20,217 nucleotides of DNA, from contig JADFNY010000005.1 of assembly GCA_022563115.1 (NCBI GenBank), positions 1-20,217 on the forward strand, read 5' to 3'. Positions 1 to 7,928 of this stretch are shown one piece after another. Below the pieces are notes generated by a model, which worked only from the letters and a program-made list of their open reading frames with translations, was not told the DNA's origin and made no database searches. Made by a program: the position numbers and the translations under genes. The stretch is from Acidobacteriota bacterium (lineage in GTDB: Bacteria > Acidobacteriota > UBA890). The first letter of the stretch is position 1, and each line of letters begins with the position of its first letter.

Positions 1-305
1 CCCATCCCTTGTGGCCTCCCGCAGCAGTACAGGAAGAGCCCAAATATGCGGCTTGGCACGCCCCTGTGTAAAGGGCAGGAGCACGAGGCAGCCGATTCGC
101 ACCACCTTGGCGCGGCGCAGATCATCGCCTGCGGCCGTGCGAGGCCTGCTGGCGTGGTCGCCGCGGTCGGGCCAAGAGACCGTCGGCCGCGCCGGAGTGG
201 GGTGGTCGAAATCGCCGCGACCCGGGTTAGTGGGTAGATTCGTCGGTACAGAGACCGACGCGGTGAGGCGTGTCTCGCGGAAAACTAAGGTAACAGAGGG
301 CGACG
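1..305. other. no gene recognised; upstream region of the sulfatase
   Basis: Open frames cross this stretch on both strands, but their translations are arginine- and serine-rich and resemble no protein family I know, as expected for chance frames in GC-rich DNA. The only structure I can point to is the small hairpin at 241-260 and an AGAGGG ribosome-binding-like sequence at about 294-299, just before the sulfatase ATG at 306. The 3' end of an unrelated gene could lie to the left of the window, but nothing here supports one. Confidence 0.5.
241..260. repeat. 7-bp inverted repeat (hairpin) in the sulfatase leader
   Basis: CGTCGGT at 241-247 is the exact reverse complement of ACCGACG at 254-260, with a six-base loop ACAGAG. 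It lies 45 bases before the sulfatase start. It could be an RNA hairpin in the leader or a protein-binding palindrome; no T-run follows, so it is not a typical intrinsic terminator. Confidence 0.35.
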
Positions 306-1082
306 ATGAGACCCAACGTTCTCTTCATCATGACCGACAACCAGGGGGCGTGGACCCTGGGCTGCCACGGCAACCAGGATATCCGCACGCCCCACATCGA
401 TCGACTGGCGGCCGATGGTCTGCGGTTCACCGATGCTTACTGCGTCAACTCCGTCTGCTCGCCGAGCCGAGCGACGTATCTCACCGGGCTGATACCGTCA
501 CAGCACGGCGTCCACTCCTACCTCGGCGGCGAGAAGCCGGATGCGCAGATGGGCCCGCAGGCCTACGGCACGATCGCGGAGTTCACCACGCTGCCGCGGA
601 TTCTGGCGGGTGCGGGTTATCGCTGCGGTCTGGCGGGCAAGTGGCACCTCGGTGACAGCTTGCGGCCTCAGGAAGGGTTCTCCTACTGGTTCACCAAGCC
701 CGGAGGGCACACCAGCACGTTCTACGATGCCGACGCGATCTGGGAGGGGAGGGTGTACAAGGAGCCCCGCTACTTCACCGACGCGATCACCGCTCACGCG
801 CTGGACTTTCTCCGGGAGCACCGAGAGGAGCGATTCTTCCTCTTCGTCGGGTACAACGGGCCCTATGGCCTGGGAGAGCACATGACGCAGGTCCACCGCA
901 ACCGCCATACCGAGTATTACGCGGAGAAGGAGCTGCCGTCTTTCCCCCGCGAGGAGGTGCACCCCTGGTTGAAGCAGAATCTGCGGATCATCAACAATCC
1001 GATCGGCATGCGCGGGTACGCCATCATGCCAACGACCGGAAGGTCGCCCATCGCGTTGGTGAGGACGAAGATGCCGTCGTGA
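306..1082 (+). CDS. sulfatase, 3'-truncated (N-terminal half only)
   Basis: This is the N-terminal half of a type I sulfatase, an enzyme that hydrolyses sulfate esters. The start MRPNVLFIMTDNQG carries the metal-binding Asp11. CSPSR at residues 51-55 is the CxPxR signature in which Cys51 becomes formylglycine, and GKWHLG around 111-116 supplies the conserved Lys and His. An AGAGGG ribosome-binding site precedes the ATG. Family members are usually 450-550 residues. Here recognisable sequence ends near residue 239 (about base 1022), and the last 20 residues to the stop at 1080-1082 are simply the antisense of the adaptor gene. The distal metal site (DHG motif) and C-terminal domain are missing, so this product should be inactive. 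I cannot tell from the sequence whether this is a real deletion or a mis-join. No signal peptide is evident. Confidence 0.8.
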   Translation: MRPNVLFIMTDNQGAWTLGCHGNQDIRTPHIDRLAADGLRFTDAYCVNSVCSPSRATYLTGLIPSQHGVHSYLGGEKPDAQMGPQAYGTIAEFTTLPRILAGAGYRCGLAGKWHLGDSLRPQEGFSYWFTKPGGHTSTFYDADAIWEGRVYKEPRYFTDAITAHALDFLREHREERFFLFVGYNGPYGLGEHMTQVHRNRHTEYYAEKELPSFPREEVHPWLKQNLRIINNPIGMRGYAIMPTTGRSPIALVRTKMPS

Positions 1083-1756
1083 GGAGCGCGAATCTCGAGC
1101 GCCGCCAGGTCTGCTTCTGCTTCCTCGATGTCGAGGTCGGCGCGTTCCCGTTGCAGATCGAGCAGAGCGAGCTCGACGGCGCCGAGCTCTTCCCGAATCG
1201 CGCGCGTGCGGTTGGCGTTGTCCCGGCGCCTCGTCGCCAACGTCGAATCGATCTCCGACTCGATGATCTCCTGGCGCGAGAAGATCTCCGGGTCCTTGCT
1301 CTGGAACGTGCGTGAGTATTCCAGTTGCCGCTCGGCCATCTGAGCGTCGCGCTCCAGGTTGGTGAGCGCGGTTTCTTCCTGCCGCAATCTCTGGTCGCGG
1401 CGGCGCAGCGTCTGGGCCAGGTCGTCCTGGTTCTCCAGAAGCTCGTTTTCGAGGTCGGTGGAATCGAACTGAATCAGCAAGTCGCCTTCCCTGACGTTGG
1501 ATCCGTCTTCTGCGATCCAGCCGATGTACATCGGGCCGCGGCGGCTGCGCGGCACGACGAGTTGGGTAGCCGTTTCGGCCGACAGGACCCCCTCGGCGTT
1601 GACCCGGTTCACGAAGCGCCCACGGGTGACCTCCGAAACAGGGATCGTCGGCCCGCTGCTGATCGGCCCCACCACCGCAGCGCCGGCCCACAGCAGCATG
1701 GCCGTCGAGATGACGAGAACGCCGGTGATCTGGACCTTACGGCTGTTCAGGCGCAC
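917..1756 (-). CDS. HlyD-like periplasmic adaptor, 3'-truncated (third adaptor of the operon)
   Basis: Membrane-fusion (periplasmic adaptor) protein of the kind that links an inner-membrane transporter to an outer-membrane channel. An N-terminal membrane anchor (about residues 10-32) is followed by a beta-barrel/lipoyl half (GDLLIQFDSTDLENELLENQ), a long Glu/Arg-rich coiled-coil hairpin (about 95-220) and the returning lipoyl half (IRAPHDGIFVLTNA). Homology stops at about base 1030, and the remaining 35 residues to the stop at 917-919 are antisense to the sulfatase. The C-terminal beta-barrel and membrane-proximal domains are lost. The start is GTG, one base after the stop of the preceding adaptor gene, so the two are probably translationally coupled. 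The transporter genes that usually follow such adaptors would lie beyond the break and are absent. Confidence 0.8.
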   Translation of the reverse strand: MRLNSRKVQITGVLVISTAMLLWAGAAVVGPISSGPTIPVSEVTRGRFVNRVNAEGVLSAETATQLVVPRSRRGPMYIGWIAEDGSNVREGDLLIQFDSTDLENELLENQDDLAQTLRRRDQRLRQEETALTNLERDAQMAERQLEYSRTFQSKDPEIFSRQEIIESEIDSTLATRRRDNANRTRAIREELGAVELALLDLQRERADLDIEEAEADLAALEIRAPHDGIFVLTNAMGDLPVVGMMAYPRMPIGLLMIRRFCFNQGCTSSRGKDGSSFSA

Positions 1757-1757
1757 G

Positions 1758-2984
1758 TCAGCGGCCTCCGGGGTGGGTTTCTGCTACCACGTCGCCCGCA
1801 TCGAGCCCCTCGAGGACCTCGACCATGGTGGCGTTGCGCCGGCCGAGCGTTACCGCTACATCTTCATGGCCAAGAAGCGTCCGACGGTAGACGACCGGGC
1901 CGTCGGGGCTGGGAAATACCGCGTGCGACGGGATCATCAACGTGCCGGTGATGCGTTCGGTCTCGATGGTGCCGCGAAACCGCATGCCGGGCCGCATGCG
2001 TTGCACATCGGTTTCATCGAAGTGTAGCTCGAGGCGCACCGCCTTGAGCGGATTGCGCGAGAAAGACTTGCGCTGCACGGCGCGCGAGATCGATGCTGTG
2101 GTACCGGTGAACTCGACGTCCGGGTGGGCGTCCAGCCGGATACGGAACGGCTGTCCCTCGGCAACGCGTCCGGCGTTGGCCTCGTCGACCTCGCCGCGAC
2201 CGATGAGCGAATTGAGATCAGGCAGCTCGATGATCTCGTCGTTGCGCCAGGCCGAATCACCGACTTTCTTCTTCGTGCCCTGCCGGTTGCTGACGTAGAT
2301 CACCGTGCCTGAGCGTGGCGCCAGGACGGTCATCTGCTCGATCGTCTGCTCGATCTCGGCGACGTTGCGCTCGGCGCGCGTGCGATTCCCCTCCAGCACC
2401 GACCGTTGCGCCGCACCCGCGTCGTCGGCGGCTTCGATCTGCGCCACCAGCGATCGCACCTCGATCTTGGCGAGCTGCAGGTCGAGGCGTGCCTTCTCGA
2501 GCTCGCGCGCCGATCTCAGATCCTCCGGTACGTCTACTTGCAGCTCGGCACGCCGCACCCGCGCCTCAGCTTCGGCCAGACGTAGCTCCGACTGCAGGCG
2601 CTTCTGCTCGAGGTCGCGATCGAGCTTCTCCAGGTTCTTCGCCGCCTGCGCGGCGCGCGTTTGCCTATCGCGCAGCCGGCGCTGGAGGTCCGAGGTGTCG
2701 AACGCGAGAATCGGGGTGCCGGCGCTCACTTCTTCGCCCTCGGGGGCCATCATCGAGATCTTGAAATCGAAGATCCGGCGCGCCGTTCGTGGCGGCGTCA
2801 GCATGCTCGAGTCGGTCGACACCAGTGTGCCCTCGATGTCGACCGTGATGACGAGGTCGTCGATCATCGCCTCGGCCCAGGTGGGGCCCTGCTCGCTGCC
2901 GAGGCCGGGGAGTTTCACCGCGGCGATGGCGATGAGCACGACGGCCCCGGCGATCAGCAGCCGCCTCTTGGTCAGATACTGCAT
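1758..2984 (-). CDS. HlyD/MacA-like periplasmic adaptor (second of the operon)
   Basis: Complete 408-residue efflux adaptor. Residues 8-26 form an N-terminal membrane anchor. A lipoyl/barrel half (EEVSAGTPILAFDTSDLQRR) leads into a heptad-rich coiled coil (about 95-215), then the second lipoyl half (LAPRSGTVIYVSNRQG, about 222-237) and beta-barrel segments containing MRPGMRFRGTIE, the conserved loop of the family. It probably sits in the periplasm, anchored in the inner membrane, and pairs with a MacB-type ABC or other exporter; which one cannot be told from here. It begins with ATG 13 bases after the lipoprotein adaptor's stop and ends one base before the GTG of the third adaptor. Its substrate is unknown. 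Confidence 0.88.
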   Translation of the reverse strand: MQYLTKRRLLIAGAVVLIAIAAVKLPGLGSEQGPTWAEAMIDDLVITVDIEGTLVSTDSSMLTPPRTARRIFDFKISMMAPEGEEVSAGTPILAFDTSDLQRRLRDRQTRAAQAAKNLEKLDRDLEQKRLQSELRLAEAEARVRRAELQVDVPEDLRSARELEKARLDLQLAKIEVRSLVAQIEAADDAGAAQRSVLEGNRTRAERNVAEIEQTIEQMTVLAPRSGTVIYVSNRQGTKKKVGDSAWRNDEIIELPDLNSLIGRGEVDEANAGRVAEGQPFRIRLDAHPDVEFTGTTASISRAVQRKSFSRNPLKAVRLELHFDETDVQRMRPGMRFRGTIETERITGTLMIPSHAVFPSPDGPVVYRRTLLGHEDVAVTLGRRNATMVEVLEGLDAGDVVAETHPGGR

Positions 2985-2997
2985 GGCTCGTTCTTCT

Positions 2998-4257
2998 TCA
3001 TCGTCCTGACCGGGCTACGCGCACGCGCGTGCCTTCGGCGAGCCCGAATACGACGCTGCACTCGTGCGCGCTGCAGGGGCCGAGCTCGATGAGTCGCCGT
3101 TCGCCGTTTTCCAGCACGGCGAACACATCCTCGTCGCCGAACTCGAGTGCGGCACGCGGCACGAGCAGCTCATCGTCGCGCGACCCCGTGACCACCTCGA
3201 CCTTCACCGACATGCCCGGTCGCATGAGCTCGGGATCCGAGGACTCCAGGTCGACGACGAGGCGGAAGAAGCGCTGTTCGGAGCGCATGTTCACCCATTG
3301 CGCCATCGGCGTGATCGAGCGCACGTAGCCGGCGATCTGGCGATCGGGATAGGCGTCCAGGGTGCAGACGACGCTCATTCCCGGGGTCACCTTGCCGTCA
3401 TCGACGTCCGACATGCGGGTGTCGACCATCATCACCGAGAGGTCGGGGATGGCCATCACCTCGGCTCCCACCCAGGTCCGGTCGCCGACCAGGAACTTGC
3501 GGCCTTCGCGGCGGTTGTCGCCGGCTACCGCGATGCCGGCGCGCGGTGCGCGCAACACCATGGTCTCGAGCGCGCGCTGCACTTTCGCGACGTCGCGCTC
3601 CTCCTTTTGCACCTCGATGCGCAACACGTCGAGCTCCGCCGCCGAACCCGCGACCAGCGACGAGAACTCGGTCTCGACCTTGTCGAAAGCGTTGCGTGCC
3701 TCCTCGAGCGCGAGTTGCCTTTCCTGAAACTCCCGTTGCGATTGGAGGTCTTCCGGCACCCCGGCGTCGATCTCCGCCTTACGCACGTTGATGCGCGCCT
3801 GTTCGACGTCGAACTCCTTCTGCGCGATCTCGCCGGCGACCTCCGCCGCCTTGCCATTGAGCTCGTTGATTGCTTCCTCGAGTTCGATCTGGCGATCATC
3901 GAGCTGGGTGGCAATTTGCGACGTGTCGAGCTCGACCATCTGGTCGCCTTCCTCGACGTAGGTGCCTTCCTCGACCATCCAGCGCACGGTGGCATCGCGC
4001 TGTGGCGATTGCGGCACGACGATCTTGACGCCGTGGACGGCGCGCAACTCACCGGTCAGCAGCAGGATCGGACGCAGCGGACCACGATAGACGGTGGCGA
4101 CGTCGGTTTGTCCTGTCGCCTGCGCGGACGACGCAGGCGGCGGATCCGGGGCCGGAGCGGCAGAAGAGCAAGCCAGGGCGCCGATGGCAAGGAGCGCTAC
4201 GCAGACGTAGACGAACGCCTGACGGCCTCCGCAGAGGCTCGGGAGCTTGCGTCGCAT
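2998..4257 (-). CDS. HlyD-like periplasmic adaptor lipoprotein (first of the operon)
   Basis: First gene of the adaptor operon, 419 residues from the ATG at 4257. I chose this start because MRRKLPSLCGG is followed by a hydrophobic stretch ending in ALAC, a lipobox with Cys30, and a Pro/Ala-rich linker, which reads as a lipoprotein signal. The open frame continues upstream to a TTG at 4359, but those extra 34 residues have no family features. After the linker come a barrel/lipoyl half (VEEGDQMVELDTSQIATQLD), a long coiled coil (about 125-235), the second lipoyl half (LRAPRAGIAVAG) and a beta-barrel with LMRPGMSVKVEV. It resembles the other two adaptors in architecture but is lipid-anchored rather than held by a transmembrane helix. 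Two or three related adaptors may form a mixed assembly. Confidence 0.85.
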   Translation of the reverse strand: MRRKLPSLCGGRQAFVYVCVALLAIGALACSSAAPAPDPPPASSAQATGQTDVATVYRGPLRPILLLTGELRAVHGVKIVVPQSPQRDATVRWMVEEGTYVEEGDQMVELDTSQIATQLDDRQIELEEAINELNGKAAEVAGEIAQKEFDVEQARINVRKAEIDAGVPEDLQSQREFQERQLALEEARNAFDKVETEFSSLVAGSAAELDVLRIEVQKEERDVAKVQRALETMVLRAPRAGIAVAGDNRREGRKFLVGDRTWVGAEVMAIPDLSVMMVDTRMSDVDDGKVTPGMSVVCTLDAYPDRQIAGYVRSITPMAQWVNMRSEQRFFRLVVDLESSDPELMRPGMSVKVEVVTGSRDDELLVPRAALEFGDEDVFAVLENGERRLIELGPCSAHECSVVFGLAEGTRVRVARSGR

Positions 4258-4374
4258 GGGTTCGGTGTCCCGGGGCTGCGCGACACGAGTGGGGAAGTCG
4301 CCGGAAATGCGGAATTCCTGTTGCTTGTATGACGCGCGAAGCGCGGAAATTGTTGACAAAATCGAGCTTCGGCC

Positions 4375-4387
4375 ATTGTAGCGCGCA
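4375..4387 (-). promoter_or_regulatory. candidate -10 promoter element of the adaptor operon
   Basis: Read on the minus strand the sequence is TGCGCGCTACAAT. TACAAT differs from the sigma-70 -10 consensus at one position. No convincing -35 hexamer lies 16-18 bases upstream. Transcription would begin near 4368, giving a leader of about 110 bases. The TGCG-preceded hexamer recurs upstream of other genes in the window. Confidence 0.35.
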
Positions 4388-4483
4388 CCGCTCGCCTTGT
4401 GTGGCCTCCTCGGCGTGACTACGGCCGCTGTGCGCTCCAGTGACCCAGCCGAATCGCTGGTCTCGCGGTGTGCTCGCTTTCGG

Positions 4484-4493
4484 TGCGTACGTT
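4484..4493 (+). promoter_or_regulatory. candidate -10 element upstream of ileS
   Basis: TGCGTACGTT fits the same TGCG plus TANNNT pattern seen at other gene fronts in this window. No clear -35 box is visible. It lies 76 bases before the ATG at 4569. This is a weak match on its own. Confidence 0.22.
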
Positions 4494-4568
4494 ATCCTCA
4501 CGCTTTCCGCGCTCCTCGGCAGGTTCCTGGCGCCCCGCGAGCCGCTCTTACCCGTTTGACGTGATGTG

Positions 4569-4625
4569 ATGAAGTTCCCGAGCCCGCCAAGCAACATCTC
4601 GTTCCCCTAGACCGAGCGCGAGGTC
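4569..4625 (+). other. in-frame N-terminal extension of ileS interrupted by an amber codon
   Basis: An ATG at 4569 opens the same frame as ileS and reads MKFPSPPSNISFP, then TAG at 4608-4610, then TEREV and on into MKRWEERRVF. IleRS proteins usually begin with a stretch of the form FP-x-x-E-x-E-V-L-x-F-W-E, and this reads FP-stop-T-E-R-E-V-M-K-R-W-E. The segment therefore looks like genuine ileS N-terminus broken by one stop codon, for instance CAG or GAG changed to TAG. No strong ribosome-binding site precedes 4569. See the findings for interpretations. Confidence 0.6.
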
Positions 4626-7600
4626 ATGAAGCGCTGGGAGGAGCGGCGTGTGTTCGCGCGCAGCATCGAGCAGCGCCCGGAAAGCAAGAGCTACAGCTTT
4701 TACGACGGGCCGCCGTTCGCCACCGGCCTACCGCACTACGGGCATCTTCTCGTCGGCACGATCAAGGACGTCGTGGCGCGCTATTGGACGATGCGCGGTT
4801 ATCGGGTCGAGCGTCGCTTCGGCTGGGACTGCCACGGGCTGCCGGTCGAGTTCGAGGTCGAAAAGCAGCTCGGCCTCAACGGCCGCGGTGACATCGAGGA
4901 ATACGGCGTCGCCAAGTTCAACGAGACCTGCCGCTCGATCGTTCTGCGCTACACGGAGGAATGGCGCACCATCGTCACCCGGATGGGGCGCTGGGTCGAC
5001 TTCGACAACGACTACAAGACCATGGACGTCTCCTTCATGGAGAGCGTCTGGTACGTCTTCAAGACGTTGTGGGAGAAGGGCCTCATCTACGAGGGCTACC
5101 GCGTCGTTCCGTACTCGTGGCGCATCGGCGCGCCGCTGTCGAACTTCGAGGCCAACCTCAACTACAAGGACGTCCAAGACCCCTCGATCACGGTGAAGTT
5201 CGAGCTCGACGAGCCTCTTGGCCCGGTTGCCGGTGCCGCCGGCAGCAACAAAACTCCCGTCTACGTCCTGGCGTGGACCACAACGCCCTGGACGTTGCCC
5301 GCGAACGTCGCCCTGGCGGTCGACCCGGAGGCGACCTACGTCGTCGTCGAGGTGCAGGCGGGCGACGACGGGGTAGGCGGGGCTCGAGAAACAGGCGAGG
5401 CTCAAAGACTCAACGAAGGCGCCGTCGCCGGCGAGCGATACGTGCTGCACGCCGACCTGGTGGCTTCCTACTGGCCGGACGACGATGGCATCGAGCGTGT
5501 CGGGCAGCTCAAGGGGAGCGAGCTGGTGGGTCGCGGCTACCAACCCCTGTTCCCGTTCTTCGCCGAGCGCAAAAGCGCCGAGGAGAACGCCTTTCGCATC
5601 CTGCCTGCCGATTTCGTCACCGCCGAGACCGGCACCGGAATCGTCCATATGGCGCCGGCCTTCGGCGAGGATGACTTCCGCCTCGGCCAGGAGTTCGGCC
5701 TCGAGCCGTCGGATCCGGTCGACGAGGAGGGCAAGTTCACCGAGGCGGTGCCGCCGTATCAGGGGCAGATGGTCAAGGATGCCGACAAGCAGATCATCGC
5801 CGACCTCAAGGCGCAGACCAAGCTCCTGCGCCACGAGACCTACTGGCACAGCTACCCATTTTGCTACCGCTCCGATACACCGCTGATCTACAAGACCATC
5901 AACGCATGGTACGTGCGCGTCGAAGACTTCAAGGACGAGCTGGTCGCCAACAACCAGAAGGTCCGCTGGGTGCCGGCCCACCTCAAGGACGGGCGCATGG
6001 GCAAGTGGCTCGAGGGGGCGCGCGACTGGAATATCTCGCGCAACCGCTATTGGGGAAACCCGCTGCCGATCTGGCGCAACGAGGAAACCGGCGAGACGAT
6101 CTGCATCGGCTCGAAGGCCGAGCTCGAGGAGCTCTCCGGACAGGTGGTGGACGACCTGCACAAGCACATCGTCGACGACATCGTGATCCCGGCGCCGAGC
6201 GGCAACGGTGAGCTGCGCCGCATCCCCGAGGTGCTCGACTGCTGGTTCGAATCGGGCTCGATGCCCTACGGTCAGGCTCACTACCCGTTCGAGAACGTGG
6301 AGCAGTTCGAGCAGGGCTTCCCGGCCGATTTCATCAACGAGGCACTCGATCAGACGCGGGGCTGGTTTTACACGTTGTTGGTGCTCTCGACGGCGCTGTT
6401 CAACAAGCCGGCTTTCAAGAATTGCGTCGTCAACGGCCTGTTGCTCGCCGAAGACGGCCGCAAGATGTCGAAGTCGCTGAAGAACTACCCGGAGCCTTCG
6501 GAGCTGATCGAGAAGCACGGCGCCGACGCGATCCGCATCTACATGCTCGACTCGCCGGCGCTGCGCGGCGAGGAGCTCCGCTTCACCGAGGCCGGCGTGC
6601 GCGAGATGGTGCGCCGTGTGCTGCTGCCGTGGTGGAACAGCGTCAGCTTCCTGATGACCTACGCCCACGTCGATGGGTGGGACCCGGAAACCCAGTGGTA
6701 TTTCTCCGATGAAAAGCGCCAGCCGACCCACGAACTCGACGTCTGGATCAACGCCAAGCTCGAAGAGCTCAAGTACCAGGTCGAGCGCGAGATGGTCGAG
6801 TACCGGCTCTATCGCGTCGTCGACCCGCTGCTCGATTTTCTCGACGACCTGACCAATTGGTACATTCGCCGCTCGCGGCGACGCTTCTGGAAGTCGGAGC
6901 ACTCCGACGACAAGCTGTGCGCCTACACGACGCTGTACTCGGTACTGCTCGAGTTCACCGAGCTGATGGCGCCGTTCACGCCGTTCCTCGCCGAGTACGT
7001 CTACGAGCTGCTGCGTGTCACCCCCGACACCCAGGCGGTCGACTCGGTGCACCTACGCGACGTGCCGCGGCGCCGTGAGCTCTCGACCGAGGAGTATCAG
7101 GTCGAGCACCGCATCGACCTGACACGGGCGGTGTGCGAGCTTGGCCGCAGCCTGCGCGAAAAGGCCTGCATCCGCACGCGCCAGCCGCTGGCGACCATCA
7201 AGGTCGGCACCACCAACGCTACCGAGCGCGAGTGGTTGCAGGCCGGTGAAGACGTCATCCTCGAGGAGCTCAACATCAAGAAGCTCGAGATCCTCGACGA
7301 CCCGACCAAGCTCGCCACACCGACGCTAAAGGCCAACATGTCGCGCCTCGGGCCGCGCCTCGGCAAGGAGGTCAAGTCGCTGGCCACGACGCTGACGACG
7401 CTCAAGGACATCGACCCCGAGAAGGTCAGGCAGCTTGCCTTCGGCGAGAGCACCGAGGTCGACGGCTACATGCTCGACCCCGAGGACGTCCACGTCGAGA
7501 TGGAGCCGTCGGCGGAGGGCGAGCTGGTCGCGGCCTCCGGCAGCCTCGTGGTTTCGATCGATCCGCGCATCAGCGAAGAATTGCGCCTCGAGGGCATCGC

Positions 7601-7859
7601 GCGCGAACTGATCAACCGTGTTCAGAAAATGCGGAAAGACGCTGATTTCAACGTCGACGATCGCATTTGGCTGGGCATTCACGCCGAGGGTGCGAACGTC
7701 CGGGTCGCCATCGAGCGGCACGAAGCGCTGATTCGGGGCGAGACGCTGGCGCTGGAGGCGATCAAGATCGGTCAGGAGATCCCGGTGCCCGTAGAGCTCG
7801 AGCGCTCTTTCGAGATCGCCGACGAGAACGTCACGATCAAGATCGGCCGGCGCCAGTAA
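4626..7859 (+). CDS. ileS: isoleucyl-tRNA synthetase (eukaryote-like, type 2)
   Basis: Class I synthetase that charges tRNA-Ile with isoleucine in the cytoplasm. From the ATG at 4626 it has 1077 residues, close to the length usual for type 2 IleRS. GLPHYGH (34-40) contains the HIGH signature as HYGH, and KMSKS is at 613-617. The CP1 editing domain shows TTTPWTLPANVAL and ETGTGIVHMAPAFGEDD. The anticodon-binding domain (LTNWYIRRSRRRFWKSE) and a C-terminal extension follow. Type 2 enzymes are often mupirocin-tolerant, which is family knowledge and not tested here. A loop rich in Gly, Glu and Arg around residues 244-267 looks like an insertion in the editing domain. The first 19 residues expected for the family lie upstream behind a TAG, so either translation starts at 4626 with a shortened N-terminus, or the TAG is an error or is read through. 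Confidence 0.96.
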   Translation: MKRWEERRVFARSIEQRPESKSYSFYDGPPFATGLPHYGHLLVGTIKDVVARYWTMRGYRVERRFGWDCHGLPVEFEVEKQLGLNGRGDIEEYGVAKFNETCRSIVLRYTEEWRTIVTRMGRWVDFDNDYKTMDVSFMESVWYVFKTLWEKGLIYEGYRVVPYSWRIGAPLSNFEANLNYKDVQDPSITVKFELDEPLGPVAGAAGSNKTPVYVLAWTTTPWTLPANVALAVDPEATYVVVEVQAGDDGVGGARETGEAQRLNEGAVAGERYVLHADLVASYWPDDDGIERVGQLKGSELVGRGYQPLFPFFAERKSAEENAFRILPADFVTAETGTGIVHMAPAFGEDDFRLGQEFGLEPSDPVDEEGKFTEAVPPYQGQMVKDADKQIIADLKAQTKLLRHETYWHSYPFCYRSDTPLIYKTINAWYVRVEDFKDELVANNQKVRWVPAHLKDGRMGKWLEGARDWNISRNRYWGNPLPIWRNEETGETICIGSKAELEELSGQVVDDLHKHIVDDIVIPAPSGNGELRRIPEVLDCWFESGSMPYGQAHYPFENVEQFEQGFPADFINEALDQTRGWFYTLLVLSTALFNKPAFKNCVVNGLLLAEDGRKMSKSLKNYPEPSELIEKHGADAIRIYMLDSPALRGEELRFTEAGVREMVRRVLLPWWNSVSFLMTYAHVDGWDPETQWYFSDEKRQPTHELDVWINAKLEELKYQVEREMVEYRLYRVVDPLLDFLDDLTNWYIRRSRRRFWKSEHSDDKLCAYTTLYSVLLEFTELMAPFTPFLAEYVYELLRVTPDTQAVDSVHLRDVPRRRELSTEEYQVEHRIDLTRAVCELGRSLREKACIRTRQPLATIKVGTTNATEREWLQAGEDVILEELNIKKLEILDDPTKLATPTLKANMSRLGPRLGKEVKSLATTLTTLKDIDPEKVRQLAFGESTEVDGYMLDPEDVHVEMEPSAEGELVAASGSLVVSIDPRISEELRLEGIARELINRVQKMRKDADFNVDDRIWLGIHAEGANVRVAIERHEALIRGETLALEAIKIGQEIPVPVELERSFEIADENVTIKIGRRQ

Positions 7860-7911
7860 GCCGCGCGTCGACACGTTCGGCAGCGACACCGGAACTCGCA
7901 CCGGGCCCCTT

Positions 7912-7920
7912 TGCTACCAT
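7912..7920 (+). promoter_or_regulatory. candidate extended -10 promoter, possibly giving a leaderless mRNA
   Basis: TGCTACCAT matches the extended -10 form TG-n-TAnnAT and ends eight bases before the ATG at 7929. A start site 6-8 bases downstream would make the message begin at or beside that ATG. No Shine-Dalgarno sequence precedes either nearby ATG, which agrees with leaderless translation. The -35 region is unconvincing. Confidence 0.35.
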
Positions 7921-7928
7921 CGATGGCC

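Larger units (their letters stand above)
4258..4568. other. divergent intergenic region between the adaptor operon and ileS
   Basis: No protein-coding gene is supported here. It must drive transcription outward in both directions: the adaptor operon to the left and ileS to the right. Candidate -10 elements are at 4375-4387 (minus) and 4484-4493 (plus), listed separately. A short hairpin-forming sequence, CGCGC-TTC-GCGCG read on the minus strand at about 4331-4343, lies in the probable adaptor leader. No T-box features (specifier loop, conserved T-box 14-mer) that sometimes control ileS were recognised. Confidence 0.45.

Noticed and set aside
11..655. Plus-strand open frame overlapping the sulfatase start
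   Set aside because: The translation resembles no family, and the sulfatase frame from 306 has clear motifs across the shared part.
4728..7052. Very long minus-strand open frame opposite ileS
   Set aside because: It is the antisense of a clearly recognisable synthetase; its translation is a Leu/Arg/Asp/Val-rich string with no family motifs, typical of GC-rich antisense frames.
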